From positions 1-59,559 of the forward strand of contig OMYY01000017.1 in the NCBI GenBank assembly GCA_900315435.1: 59,559 nucleotides of DNA. Direction: 5' to 3'. Both the position numbers and the translations under genes were made by a program. A model generated the notes under the pieces. That model did not search any database. It was not told the origin of the DNA and saw only the letters and a program-made list of their open reading frames with translations. The stretch comes from an uncultured Spirochaetaceae bacterium (GTDB lineage: Bacteria > Spirochaetota > Spirochaetia > Sphaerochaetales > Sphaerochaetaceae). Below are positions 52,279 through 59,559 of the stretch, piece after piece. Position 1 is the first letter of the stretch, and every line of letters begins with the position of its first letter.

Positions 52279-53688
52279 ATGTCCCTTCTCTCGAGCTATT
52301 TCGTATCCGACCGGGCCTTGTCGCGGACGCAGCCACGCGGTCCCGTGCCAGCGACCGGATGGCTGGTACGGCATACCCTGCAGGTTGCCTGGCCTGCGAT
52401 GGTCGAGCAGTTTCTGGTTTCGCTGGTGAGCTTGGTCGACACGATGATGGTCGGCGTCCTTGGGGCCTACGCGATCAGCGCCATAGGGCTGTGTGGACAG
52501 CCGAAGTTCATCACCTTGGTTCCCTTCTTCTCCTTGAATGTCGGGCTTTCCGCGGTGATTTCCCGGCGCAAAGGGGAGGGGGACCGGGCAGGGGCGAACC
52601 GGGCCATGCTCTTCGGCCTGAAGCTGGCGGTTTTCCTGGGACTGGTGTTGGGGTTGCTCGGAGTGCGTTTCAGCCGGCAGATCCTGCTGTTCGCCGGCGC
52701 GGCTCCGGACACGATCGACGCGGCCCAATCCTATTTCGACATCATCGTCGGCGGCATGGTCTTCAATGTCCTTTCCCTGGTGATCAACGCTGCCCAGCGG
52801 GGGGTGGGCAACACCAGGATTGCCATGCGGACCAACCTGACCAGCAATCTGGTCAACCTGGTGCTGAACTACTGTCTGATTGGCGGACATTTGGGATTTC
52901 CCGCGTTGGGGGTCAAGGGAGACGCGATTGCCACGGTGTCCGGCACGGTGGTCGCCTGCGCCATGAGTTTCGCCTCGATCTTGAAGCCGGACAGATATTT
53001 GTTTTTGGGTTACGGGAGCAGGGAATCCCGCAGGGTGGACAAGAAGACGACGAGCGCCTTGTGGCGGGTTTCCAGCGCCTCCTTGGTCGAGCAGCTGTTT
53101 TTGCGGATCGGATTCATGACCTACGCGATCCTGATGGCGAGGCTGGGGACGATTGCCTTCGCTGCCCACCAGATTGGCATGAACATCCTCTCCCTTTCCT
53201 TTGCCGTCGGCAACGGCATCTCGATTGCCGTGGTTGCCTTGGTTGGACAGAGTTTGGGCGAAGGCAGACCTGACATGGCCAGGCTGTATGGCCACCTGTG
53301 CCAGAAGCTGGGGTTGCTCTTCAGCGTGACCATGGCCTTGGTCTACACTATCTTCGGCAAGGCGATCTATGCCGCTTTCTCCAGTGACAGCCGGATCCTG
53401 GGCTATGGGGAGAGAATCATGGCGCTGCTCTCCCTGATTGTGGTCCTCCAGGTGTCGCAGGTGATTTTCAGCGGCTGTCTCAGGGGTTCGGGCGATACCC
53501 GGTCGGTCGCCATGGTGGCCTTGGTCAGCGTCGCCTTCATCCGTCCTTTCTGCGGCTGGCTCTTTACCTATCCGCTCGCCCTCGGCCTGATGGGAGGCTG
53601 GATGGGGCTCCTGTTGGACCAGTTCATGCGCTTCCTGCTTACCTTCTTCCGTTTCCGTGGCGGGAAGTGGCTTACCATCAAGCTCTAG
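52279..53688 (+). CDS. MATE-family efflux transporter
   Basis: 469 aa inner-membrane antiporter with twelve predicted helices in two MatE halves. N-terminal half: WPAMVEQFLVSLVSLVDTMMVG and GLCGQPKFI. C-terminal half: SASLVEQLFLRIGFMTYAIL and FAAHQIGMNILSLSFAVGNGIS. Such pumps export cationic drugs or metabolites with Na+ or H+. The start has no ribosome site but a promoter immediately before it. It diverges from mgtE and is followed 19 bases later by rsmI. Confidence 0.93.
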   Translation: MSLLSSYFVSDRALSRTQPRGPVPATGWLVRHTLQVAWPAMVEQFLVSLVSLVDTMMVGVLGAYAISAIGLCGQPKFITLVPFFSLNVGLSAVISRRKGEGDRAGANRAMLFGLKLAVFLGLVLGLLGVRFSRQILLFAGAAPDTIDAAQSYFDIIVGGMVFNVLSLVINAAQRGVGNTRIAMRTNLTSNLVNLVLNYCLIGGHLGFPALGVKGDAIATVSGTVVACAMSFASILKPDRYLFLGYGSRESRRVDKKTTSALWRVSSASLVEQLFLRIGFMTYAILMARLGTIAFAAHQIGMNILSLSFAVGNGISIAVVALVGQSLGEGRPDMARLYGHLCQKLGLLFSVTMALVYTIFGKAIYAAFSSDSRILGYGERIMALLSLIVVLQVSQVIFSGCLRGSGDTRSVAMVALVSVAFIRPFCGWLFTYPLALGLMGGWMGLLLDQFMRFLLTFFRFRGGKWLTIKL

Positions 53689-53700
53689 AATTCCTATACT
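53672..53700 (+). promoter_or_regulatory. Leaderless-type promoter of rsmI
   Basis: TTACCA, 17 bases, TATACT, then seven bases to the ATG at 53708. The promoter overlaps the end of the MATE gene. Confidence 0.5.
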
Positions 53701-53707
53701 TGAGGCC

Positions 53708-54409
53708 ATGGACGTAGCGCTGTACATGGTGGCGACACCGATTGGAAACATGGACGATATCACCTATCGCGCGGTGAGGACGTTGGGCGAGGTCGACGTG
53801 ATTGCCTGCGAGGATACCCGGCACACCTCGCTTTTGCTCAACCATTACGATATCCACAAGCGTCTGATTGCTTGTCATTCCTATAACGAGGACGCCAGCG
53901 CCAAGGGGGTCGTCCAGCTTTTGGAGGGCGGCCAGAGCGTGGCTTACGTGAGCGACGCCGGAACTCCGGGGGTCAGCGATCCCGGGGCGCGCCTGGCGGG
54001 TGCGGTCAGAAAGGCAGGGTTTCCCGTCATTCCCATTCCCGGGGCAAGCGCCTCGGTCACCTTGGTCAGCGCCGCAGGCTTTGTCGGCAAGTCCTTCACC
54101 TTCGAGGGTTTCCTTTCCCCAAAGCCGGGGCGCCGGAAGGAACGTCTTGAGGCGTTGCTTTCCCGCGACGAGGCCTTCATCATCTACGAGTCCCCCTTCC
54201 GGGTCGTCAAGACGCTGAAGGAAATCGCCGCTCTCGCCCCGCAGCGCCAGATTGTGGCGGGCCGGGAGATGACCAAGCTCCATGAGGAGTACCTGACTGG
54301 TACCGCCGGCGAGGTCGCCGCCACCCTTGAGGGCCGTCAGGCTGTAAAGGGAGAGTTCGCCATCCTGGTCAGACCTGAGGAAGCCGATGATCACGCTGAG
54401 GAAACTTGA
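53708..54409 (+). CDS. rsmI: 16S rRNA (cytidine1402-2'-O)-methyltransferase
   Basis: 233 aa SAM-dependent methyltransferase of the tetrapyrrole-methylase fold that modifies C1402 of 16S rRNA. Family motifs: LYMVATPIGNMDDITYRA, CEDTRHTSLLLNHY, VAYVSDAGTPGVSDPG, PGASA and FEGFLSPK. It is shorter than E. coli RsmI (about 286 aa), and ends after REMTKLHEEYLTGT. The 3' end overlaps the next RNA methyltransferase gene by 23 bases. Confidence 0.94.
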   Translation: MDVALYMVATPIGNMDDITYRAVRTLGEVDVIACEDTRHTSLLLNHYDIHKRLIACHSYNEDASAKGVVQLLEGGQSVAYVSDAGTPGVSDPGARLAGAVRKAGFPVIPIPGASASVTLVSAAGFVGKSFTFEGFLSPKPGRRKERLEALLSRDEAFIIYESPFRVVKTLKEIAALAPQRQIVAGREMTKLHEEYLTGTAGEVAATLEGRQAVKGEFAILVRPEEADDHAEET

Positions 54410-55181
54410 GCTGATGCAGGACCGGGTCTGCGCCCGGAAACTGTCGATCATCTACCATGATGCCGCCTTGGCCCTGCACCGGGGCGAAGAGGTGAGCCTG
54501 GGCTACCTGCGTTCGCTGGGTCCGTTGTTCCATTCCGGAAAGTTGCTTCCGCTCTTTGACGGCAGACGAAAACGCATTGACGACCTGCTGCAAAAGGTGG
54601 AGCGGCAGAGCGGGGTCGAGCTCGCCTTCACGCTGAGCGATCTTTCGACGGAAATCCTGGCCGTCCTCGGGGCCGAACCCTCGGACTGGGATTTCACCGA
54701 GGAGGATGGGAAGCTGGATGCATCCCGAAGGATTGTCGAGGACCATATCCTCGTCCTCGACCGGCTTCGCAGTCCGTTCAATGTCGGGTCGGTCTTCCGT
54801 TCGGCCGACAGTTTCGGCATCCGGCAGATCATCCTGGTCGAGGGAACGGCGGATCCCCGCCACCCTCGGTCGCTGCGTACCAGCCGCGGTACGGTGGATA
54901 CCGTGCCTTACGAGGTGATGGCAGAAGAGGAAGTGGCCGGATTGCTGCATGCCATGCCATGCTTCGCCTTGGAGCTGGGCGGAAAGGATATGCGTTCCTT
55001 CTCCTTTCCGCAGCGGGGTGCCTGTGTCATCGGAAGCGAGGAGATGGGGGTTTCTCCCGCCTTGCTTGCCTGCTGCGACCAAAGCCTTGGCCGGGCCTCG
55101 ATCGCGCTACACGGCACCAAGGGCTCCCTGAATGTCTCGGTGGCGACGGGCATCCTCCTGTGCAACTGGTGTTCGGTCTGA
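54387..55181 (+). CDS. TrmH/SpoU-family RNA 2'-O-methyltransferase
   Basis: 264 aa SPOUT methyltransferase. The N-terminal 120 residues are a variable helical extension; the SpoU domain follows with RSPFNVGSVFRSADSFG (motif 1), GACVIGSEEMGVSP (motif 2) and GSLNVSVATGILL (motif 3), the knot that binds SAM. It overlaps rsmI, so both rRNA/tRNA modification genes are co-expressed. Exact target nucleotide is not predictable. Confidence 0.92.
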   Translation: MITLRKLELMQDRVCARKLSIIYHDAALALHRGEEVSLGYLRSLGPLFHSGKLLPLFDGRRKRIDDLLQKVERQSGVELAFTLSDLSTEILAVLGAEPSDWDFTEEDGKLDASRRIVEDHILVLDRLRSPFNVGSVFRSADSFGIRQIILVEGTADPRHPRSLRTSRGTVDTVPYEVMAEEEVAGLLHAMPCFALELGGKDMRSFSFPQRGACVIGSEEMGVSPALLACCDQSLGRASIALHGTKGSLNVSVATGILLCNWCSV

Positions 55182-55185
55182 GTCT

Positions 55186-55578
55186 TTAGCGCGCGCCTTC
55201 CACAAAATAGATCCGGGTGCCGCTCTCCAGCCCGGAGAGGGAAAGGTAGGAACCATGGTGCTCCAGCCGGAGCGATGGCTCCTGCCCGTTCCGCGCAAGC
55301 AGGCAACCCCGCTTTCGGTCGGCCTGCCAGTCCCATAGGGAGGGGATGGCGCCCTCGCAGTACAGCCAAATCAGGCTGTCCCGTACCGCCAGGTGGGTGA
55401 CGAACGTGCCGATTTCGGAAAGCGTTTCCTTTCCCCCCGAGGTTTCCGCCTTGAAGGTGCGTCCCTCCAAGGCCGCGATATTGGGAATCAACGACGCGTC
55501 GACCTGCTTCGGAACCCAGAGCAGGATGACGAGCGCGAGGTTGAGCAAGGCCAGAATCAGTGTGGGCCAGCGGCGCAT
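55186..55578 (-). CDS. Hypothetical membrane-anchored or secreted small protein
   Basis: 130 aa. One hydrophobic segment at residues 5-23 (PTLILALLNLALVILLW) acts as a signal or anchor; the rest is predicted periplasmic with beta-rich character and two cysteines. No family recognised. TACACT lies six bases before the ATG with AAGGGT directly abutting the start, so translation is probably leaderless. It converges on the SpoU gene and precedes by position the LonB-like gene, which is on the same strand upstream. Confidence 0.65.
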   Translation of the reverse strand: MRRWPTLILALLNLALVILLWVPKQVDASLIPNIAALEGRTFKAETSGGKETLSEIGTFVTHLAVRDSLIWLYCEGAIPSLWDWQADRKRGCLLARNGQEPSLRLEHHGSYLSLSGLESGTRIYFVEGAR

Positions 55579-55584
55579 ACCCTT

Positions 55585-55613
55585 AGTGTAGGCACCATGA
55601 GGAGTCCTGTGGG
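55585..55613 (-). promoter_or_regulatory. Leaderless-type promoter of the small membrane protein gene
   Basis: TACACT six bases before the ATG on the minus strand; a weak -35 match CCCACA lies 17 bases further upstream. Confidence 0.35.
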
Positions 55614-55632
55614 AATCTCGTCAGGGTTGGGG

Positions 55633-57546
55633 TCACTTGTTCTGGGTCGCCTGGTACATCCTTCTGAGCTTCTCTTCGACCTGGGCGTTGAAACTGTCCT
55701 GGGGAAAGGTACCCTTCGGGCTGCGCTGTCCCATGCGTCTTCCGGTGAGGATCTCCATGCCCTCGTCGATGGTGGTGACCGGATAGATGTGGAACTTGCC
55801 GTCACGGATGGCGTCGAGCACCTCGTAGGGAAGAATCAGGTTTTTCATGTTGCTTTTGGGAATGATCACTGCCTGGTGTCCGGTCAGGCCGGTCAGCTTG
55901 CAGGTGTGATAGAACCCTTCGATCTTCTCGTTGATTCCGCCCACCGGCTGGATCATGCCCAGCTGGTTGACCGAACCGGTGACCGCCACATCCTGGCGGA
56001 TCGGGATTTCGCCGATGGCGGACAGCAGGGCATAGAGCTCGGTGGATGATGCGCTGTCGCCGTCAATCTCCGAGTAGTTCTGCTCGAAGGCGATGCCGGC
56101 GTAGATGGAGAGAGGGAAGTTCCTGGCGTAGTGCTTGCGCAGATATCCTTCCAGGATCAACAGCCCTTTGTCGTGGATTTCTCCAGACAGTCCCGCTTCG
56201 TGCTCGATGTTGACGATACCCTCGTTGCCGGGGGCGACGGTGGCGGTGATTACCGTCGGAGTGCCGAAGGAACTGGCTCCACGGTCCATGACCGCAAGGC
56301 CATTGACCACACCCACCTTGCTGCCGCTCAGGCTGATCAGCATTTCCCCGTCGACGATGTCCTGGATGATCTTCTCCTCGCTGATTCCGAGGGCGAAGGT
56401 GCGCTCTTCGTTGGCACGGAGGACCTCCTGCCTGTCGATGACCTGCCTGCCATCGATGCGGGCCCAGTAGTCCGCTTCGGTCAGCAGGTCGAAGAGCTGG
56501 GAGAACCGCGTGGAAAGCTCGCCCCTGGTCTCGCACAACCAGGAGCTATAGCGCAGCATCTGCGCCAGCGCGTCGTCGCTGAGCGGCAGGAGTCCCTGTT
56601 CCTTGGCATAGTGTTCCAGAATGGTGATGGTCTTGGTGATGTTGACCGACGAGGCTTCCATCGAGTAGTCGAACTGGGCACTGATCTTGAAGAGGGAAAG
56701 GAACAGCTCGTCCTTGTCGGAGAGCAGGTCATAGGTCTCTTCGCTGCCGATCAGGATGATCTTGACCGGCAGGGCGGGAAGCTGGGGTCGGACCGGGGTG
56801 CCGACCAGTTCGCCGAGCGGGTCGAGCGCATCCCCGATGGTGAGCAGAAAGCGCTTGAGCGCGTCCCACAGCCCGCGCTTGGCGATTACCTCGTCGGCAT
56901 CCAATACCAAAAAGCCTCCCATCGCCCTGAGCAGGCTGCCGGCATGGAGGGCAAGATGGGCGTAGCGCGCATCCTTGTCCAAGGATCCGAAAAGGGTGGT
57001 GAAGGACGGGTGGGGCTCGACGATGAAAGGCCGTTTGACGTCCTCCGCATGGTTGACGAACAGGTTGACCCGGTACCTGTTCCGGTCGGCGTTGCCCCTC
57101 TGGATGTCCTCTCGAACATGGTTCAGGAAGAGCGTCGCCTCGGGGAACGCTCTGGCAATCTCCTTGGTATCGCTTTCCGTGCCGTTGGCAAAAGCCTCCA
57201 TCCGGTCGTGGAAGGCTTCGCCCCTACCAGGGGTGAAGAGCAGCACTTTTGGCTGGTCGGGTTCCTGGAAGTTGAAGAGATAGACGATGTCGCGCAGAAG
57301 GGAGACGTCCCCCCGCTGTTGTTCGGCCATGCGTCTGACTGCGGTCAGCCTGCCGCTGCCGCTGTCGCCGCTGACGAACAAGTTGTAACCGTTCTGCTTC
57401 AGGGCAAGCCCCATCGCCATGGCCCTGAGGGCCCGTGGCTGTCCGATGATCTCGTTGGCGTACGAGGAACCGCGGCACTCGTGCACGACAGTGGTGTCGT
57501 ATTCATAGCGCGCCTCTTCGTAGCTCAGTCCGTTCGCATGTGCCAT
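55633..57546 (-). CDS. LonB-like ATP-dependent protease (AAA_32/Lon_C)
   Basis: 637 aa. An N-terminal ATPase region with GDSGSGRLTAVRR (Walker A variant with Arg in place of the usual Lys, a trait seen in this subfamily), Walker B-like GGFLVLDADEV (around 210-220), and sensor-like IILIGSEETYDLL. The C-terminal Lon proteolytic domain has the catalytic Ser in DGDSASSTELYALLSA and the Lys in GGINEKIEGFY. Likely degrades damaged or regulatory proteins in the cytoplasm. It lacks the LAN substrate domain of classical Lon. No Shine-Dalgarno site; TATAGT lies eight bases before the ATG. Confidence 0.92.
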   Translation of the reverse strand: MAHANGLSYEEARYEYDTTVVHECRGSSYANEIIGQPRALRAMAMGLALKQNGYNLFVSGDSGSGRLTAVRRMAEQQRGDVSLLRDIVYLFNFQEPDQPKVLLFTPGRGEAFHDRMEAFANGTESDTKEIARAFPEATLFLNHVREDIQRGNADRNRYRVNLFVNHAEDVKRPFIVEPHPSFTTLFGSLDKDARYAHLALHAGSLLRAMGGFLVLDADEVIAKRGLWDALKRFLLTIGDALDPLGELVGTPVRPQLPALPVKIILIGSEETYDLLSDKDELFLSLFKISAQFDYSMEASSVNITKTITILEHYAKEQGLLPLSDDALAQMLRYSSWLCETRGELSTRFSQLFDLLTEADYWARIDGRQVIDRQEVLRANEERTFALGISEEKIIQDIVDGEMLISLSGSKVGVVNGLAVMDRGASSFGTPTVITATVAPGNEGIVNIEHEAGLSGEIHDKGLLILEGYLRKHYARNFPLSIYAGIAFEQNYSEIDGDSASSTELYALLSAIGEIPIRQDVAVTGSVNQLGMIQPVGGINEKIEGFYHTCKLTGLTGHQAVIIPKSNMKNLILPYEVLDAIRDGKFHIYPVTTIDEGMEILTGRRMGQRSPKGTFPQDSFNAQVEEKLRRMYQATQNK

Positions 57547-57554
57547 GATTCACT

Positions 57555-57583
57555 ACTATAGCAGAAAACGCGCTTTATGATAG
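57555..57583 (-). promoter_or_regulatory. Leaderless-type promoter of the LonB-like gene
   Basis: TATAGT eight bases upstream of the ATG on the minus strand, with a weak -35 match CTATCA at 17 bases spacing. The divergent Nif3-like gene starts 59 bases away. Confidence 0.4.
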
Positions 57584-57604
57584 ACTGGGGGAAGGAGAAA
57601 CGTG

Positions 57605-58354
57605 ATGCTACGATCTGAACTTACCGCATTCCTTTCCAGCTATCTGGCTCTGGGTGACTATGATGACATGTCCACCAACGGCCTTGTCGTCGGGGCACCC
57701 GAGGACAAGGAAATCCGTCGCGTCGCCACCGCTGTCGACGCCAATCTTGCCACCTTCCGCATGGCGATTGAATGGAACGCCGACCTGCTCTTCACCCACC
57801 ATGGCCTGTTCTGGGGCCATCCGCTTGCCGTGACCGGAGCCCACTATACCCGGTTGAGGACGCTGATGGAAGGGAACCTGGACCTCTTTGTCTGCCATCT
57901 TCCGTTGGATGGTCATGCCGAGGTGGGCAACAACGTCCAGATGGCGAAGATCCTTGGGCTTGGGGAGCTGAAGAGTTTTGCCCCCTTCCGGGGTGTCGAC
58001 CTTGGCTGGTGGGGTACCAGCGCCAGAGCCCTGAGCGTCGAGGAAATCACCCGGAAGCTGGGCTTTTCCCATCCCTTCGTCCTGCCCTATGGTCCGAAGG
58101 AAATCCATACGGTGGGTTTTGTCAGCGGGGGAGGAAGCGACGATGTCGCCATGGCGATGGCGCTCGGACTGGACTGCTTCGTCACCGGAGCGGCGGCCCA
58201 TGAGCAGGCAGCCGACTGTGAGGAGTGCGGCATCACCATGATTGGTGGCGGCCACTACGCCAGCGAGGTCTTCGGCGTACAGGCCGTCGGGCGTCTGCTT
58301 CACGAGAAATTCGGCTTGGAAACCACCTTCCTGGCCCATGACACGGGGCTGTGA
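57605..58354 (+). CDS. Nif3-like dinuclear metal-centre protein (YbgI/YqfO family)
   Basis: 249 aa, the short form without the central insert. Metal-binding motifs: LLFTHHGLFWG (His-His), VCHLPLD (His, Asp) and the C-terminal GGGHYASEVFG (His, Glu). Homologues include type 2 GTP cyclohydrolase I-like proteins, but activity is unsettled. AAGGAG precedes the ATG. The stop shares bases with the lspA start (TGATG), so the two are coupled. Confidence 0.92.
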   Translation: MLRSELTAFLSSYLALGDYDDMSTNGLVVGAPEDKEIRRVATAVDANLATFRMAIEWNADLLFTHHGLFWGHPLAVTGAHYTRLRTLMEGNLDLFVCHLPLDGHAEVGNNVQMAKILGLGELKSFAPFRGVDLGWWGTSARALSVEEITRKLGFSHPFVLPYGPKEIHTVGFVSGGGSDDVAMAMALGLDCFVTGAAAHEQAADCEECGITMIGGGHYASEVFGVQAVGRLLHEKFGLETTFLAHDTGL

Positions 58355-58857
58355 TGCGAAAGCGATACCAACCGTTCCTGTTGACCCTGCTGGTCTTTGT
58401 CGTCGACCAGCTGTCCAAGGCATGGGTAGTGGCCACCATTCCCGAGAACACCGTAGGCTATAGGCTCTTCGGGGATTTTCTGGAAATCTGGCATGTGCGC
58501 AATACCGCCATCGCCTTCAGCATGGGCACCAGCCTCGAGTTGCCGGTGAAGATTGTCTGCTTCATCGTCCTTCCGGTCATCCTGCTCGGGGCCGTCGCCT
58601 ATCTGGTCGTCTCGGACCGCGAGGAGATGACCGCTCGTCTTCGATGGATTCTTGCCCTCTTTTTGGGAGGGGGGCTGGGAAACCTGTGCGACCGGATCTT
58701 CCGCCATCTCAGGGTCGTCGATTTCATGGCCAACCGGGTCTACGGGCTGTTCGGAATGGAATTCTGGCCCACATGGAACGTGGCGGACGCCTGTCTGGTG
58801 GTCAGCGGCATCCTGCTGGCTTTTTCCATGCTCTGTCCTTCAAAGACGCATAAATGA
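58354..58857 (+). CDS. lspA: Lipoprotein signal peptidase (signal peptidase II)
   Basis: 167 aa membrane aspartyl protease that removes lipoprotein signal peptides. Four transmembrane helices are visible. Conserved motifs are present: VDQLSKAWVV, VRNTAIAFSMG, and the two catalytic Asp motifs GGGLGNLCDRIFR and FWPTWNVADACLV. The start overlaps the Nif3-like stop. Confidence 0.95.
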   Translation: MRKRYQPFLLTLLVFVVDQLSKAWVVATIPENTVGYRLFGDFLEIWHVRNTAIAFSMGTSLELPVKIVCFIVLPVILLGAVAYLVVSDREEMTARLRWILALFLGGGLGNLCDRIFRHLRVVDFMANRVYGLFGMEFWPTWNVADACLVVSGILLAFSMLCPSKTHK

Positions 58858-58914
58858 GCCGCTGAAAGGTTCTCTCCAGATGTGTGCGGAATGAAACGGG
58901 AAGGCAGGGATAGG

Positions 58915-58952
58915 AAAAAGGGAATGCTGTACGTGTACCGAACAACATTCCC
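58915..58952 (-). terminator. Rho-independent terminator of the right-edge gene
   Basis: On the minus strand an eleven-pair stem (GGGAATGTTGT with ACAGCATTCCC, one G-U) with an 11-base loop is followed by TTTTT. It lies 26 bases after the stop of the Rpn-like frame and could also slow transcription coming from lspA. Confidence 0.75.
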
Positions 58953-58977
58953 TTCCATATCCAATACCTCTCTTCCC

Positions 58978-59559
58978 TCATGAAGACGGCAGGAGTTTTT
59001 CCCGGATGCCCTCCCGTTCCTCCGGAGGAATATCCAACACATCCATCGCCTGCTCTGGCGACAGGTGGAGCCGTTTGACAAGGCTCTGGATGTTTTCCAA
59101 CAATGTAGATTCCTTTCCTTGTTGGATTCCTTCTTGGAGTCCCTCCTGGCGGCCCTCCTTCCACAAGGAACGGCCTGCGCCCTCGAACATGCCCGTATCC
59201 TCCTCTTGCTGGGGCGGAAGCTCGACGTCCCATCCGTCCTTCAGCCTCTCGCTCCGCTCCCCGGCCGGAAGCAGGGCGTTCAGCCATACCCCCAGCAGGT
59301 CCGCCACCGCATGCGACTCCCATTGTACATGGCATGGTCGAGGTCGGGAATGCAAACCGCCACGACCTTCAGCCCTTTCAGTCCGCCTTTCCACCTGGTG
59401 CCGCTCTCGTCCAGGTTGGACAGCTGCCTGCCGGTCATGCTCCATTCCACCACCCGCCCTTGGTCCTTCTCCGCCGGCCTGAGGAAGATCCAGACCGAGA
59501 CCACCTCGGCGAGGTCCTCGTAGCGGTCGTTCGTGAAGACGTCCTCCTTCTGCTCGCTG
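58978..59559 (-). pseudogene. Rpn-like/PD-(D/E)XK nuclease family protein, frameshifted and cut by the window edge
   Basis: The frame entering from the right edge reads NDRYEDLAEVVSVWIFLRP and KGLKVVAVCIPDLDHAMYNG, then hits a stop. The following HAVADLLGVWLNALLPAGE and the C-terminal WKEGRQEGLQEGIQQGKES and LHLSPEQAMDVLDIPPEER lie in another frame. The switch is at about 59320-59330. The GxxEG repeat and the LSxEQAMDxLxIP tail are characteristic of Rpn-type and related uncharacterised nuclease-fold families. The start lies outside the window. A sequencing error could also explain the frame change. Confidence 0.6.

Overview
The window reads as chromosomal DNA of a GC-rich, saccharolytic, anaerobic-type bacterium. 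A spirochaete of the Sphaerochaeta/Treponema type is the best guess. The clues are periplasmic binding proteins whose signal peptides end in an AFAQG(G/T)KE pattern, paralogous FAD_oxidored enzymes next to sugar ABC transporters, many ABC uptake genes and no PTS gene. This assignment is inference; there is no rRNA marker. No tRNA, rRNA, CRISPR array, insertion sequence or phage gene was found.

Layout. 1-7.4 kb: a truncated AAA/DUF4143 ATPase, then aspS and carB-carA on the minus strand. 7.7-8.7 kb: gap. 8.9-11.1 kb: a fucose/arabinose-isomerase-family gene and an araD-type epimerase/aldolase gene. 11.3-16.3 kb: a HAD phosphatase, a polyol dehydrogenase and a ROK-VOC-TIM barrel-SGNH operon. 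16.3-24.1 kb: a GntR regulator, FAD oxidoreductase 1, a complete CUT1-type sugar ABC importer without its ATPase, and two convergent metallo-beta-lactamase-fold paralogues. 24.2-29.9 kb: fused gene wrecks (PD-(D/E)XK nuclease and sensor kinase), a PocR-AraC regulator, FAD oxidoreductase 2 and a ribulokinase. 30-38.6 kb: three consecutive cyclic-di-GMP genes. 38.6-41.9 kb: a PfkB kinase, glycerol-1-phosphate dehydrogenase and an EamA transporter. 42-49.2 kb: an AfuABC-like importer with an RpiR regulator, murQ, an FGGY kinase and an ArsC-like protein. 49.2-58.9 kb: an OYE-like flavoenzyme, mgtE with a structured leader, a MATE pump, rsmI, a SpoU methyltransferase, a LonB-like protease, a Nif3-like protein and lspA. 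The right edge holds a frameshifted Rpn-like gene.

How the genes fit together. The isomerase, ribulokinase and epimerase could form an L-arabinose-type route to xylulose-5-phosphate split over 20 kb. Two loci pair FAD oxidoreductases with sugar handling: one with an importer and MBL enzymes, one with a sugar kinase. The most distinctive locus is 42-49 kb. A transporter of a family that includes sugar-phosphate importers sits in one operon with N-acetylmuramic acid 6-phosphate etherase and a SIS-domain regulator, which suggests uptake and breakdown of peptidoglycan-derived muramic acid by a PTS-independent route.

Two regulatory themes stand out. At least six genes have a -10-like hexamer 6-8 nt upstream of the ATG and no usable Shine-Dalgarno site, as expected for leaderless transcripts. 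The mgtE leader contains nested helices and a 20-codon upstream ORF with a strong Shine-Dalgarno site.
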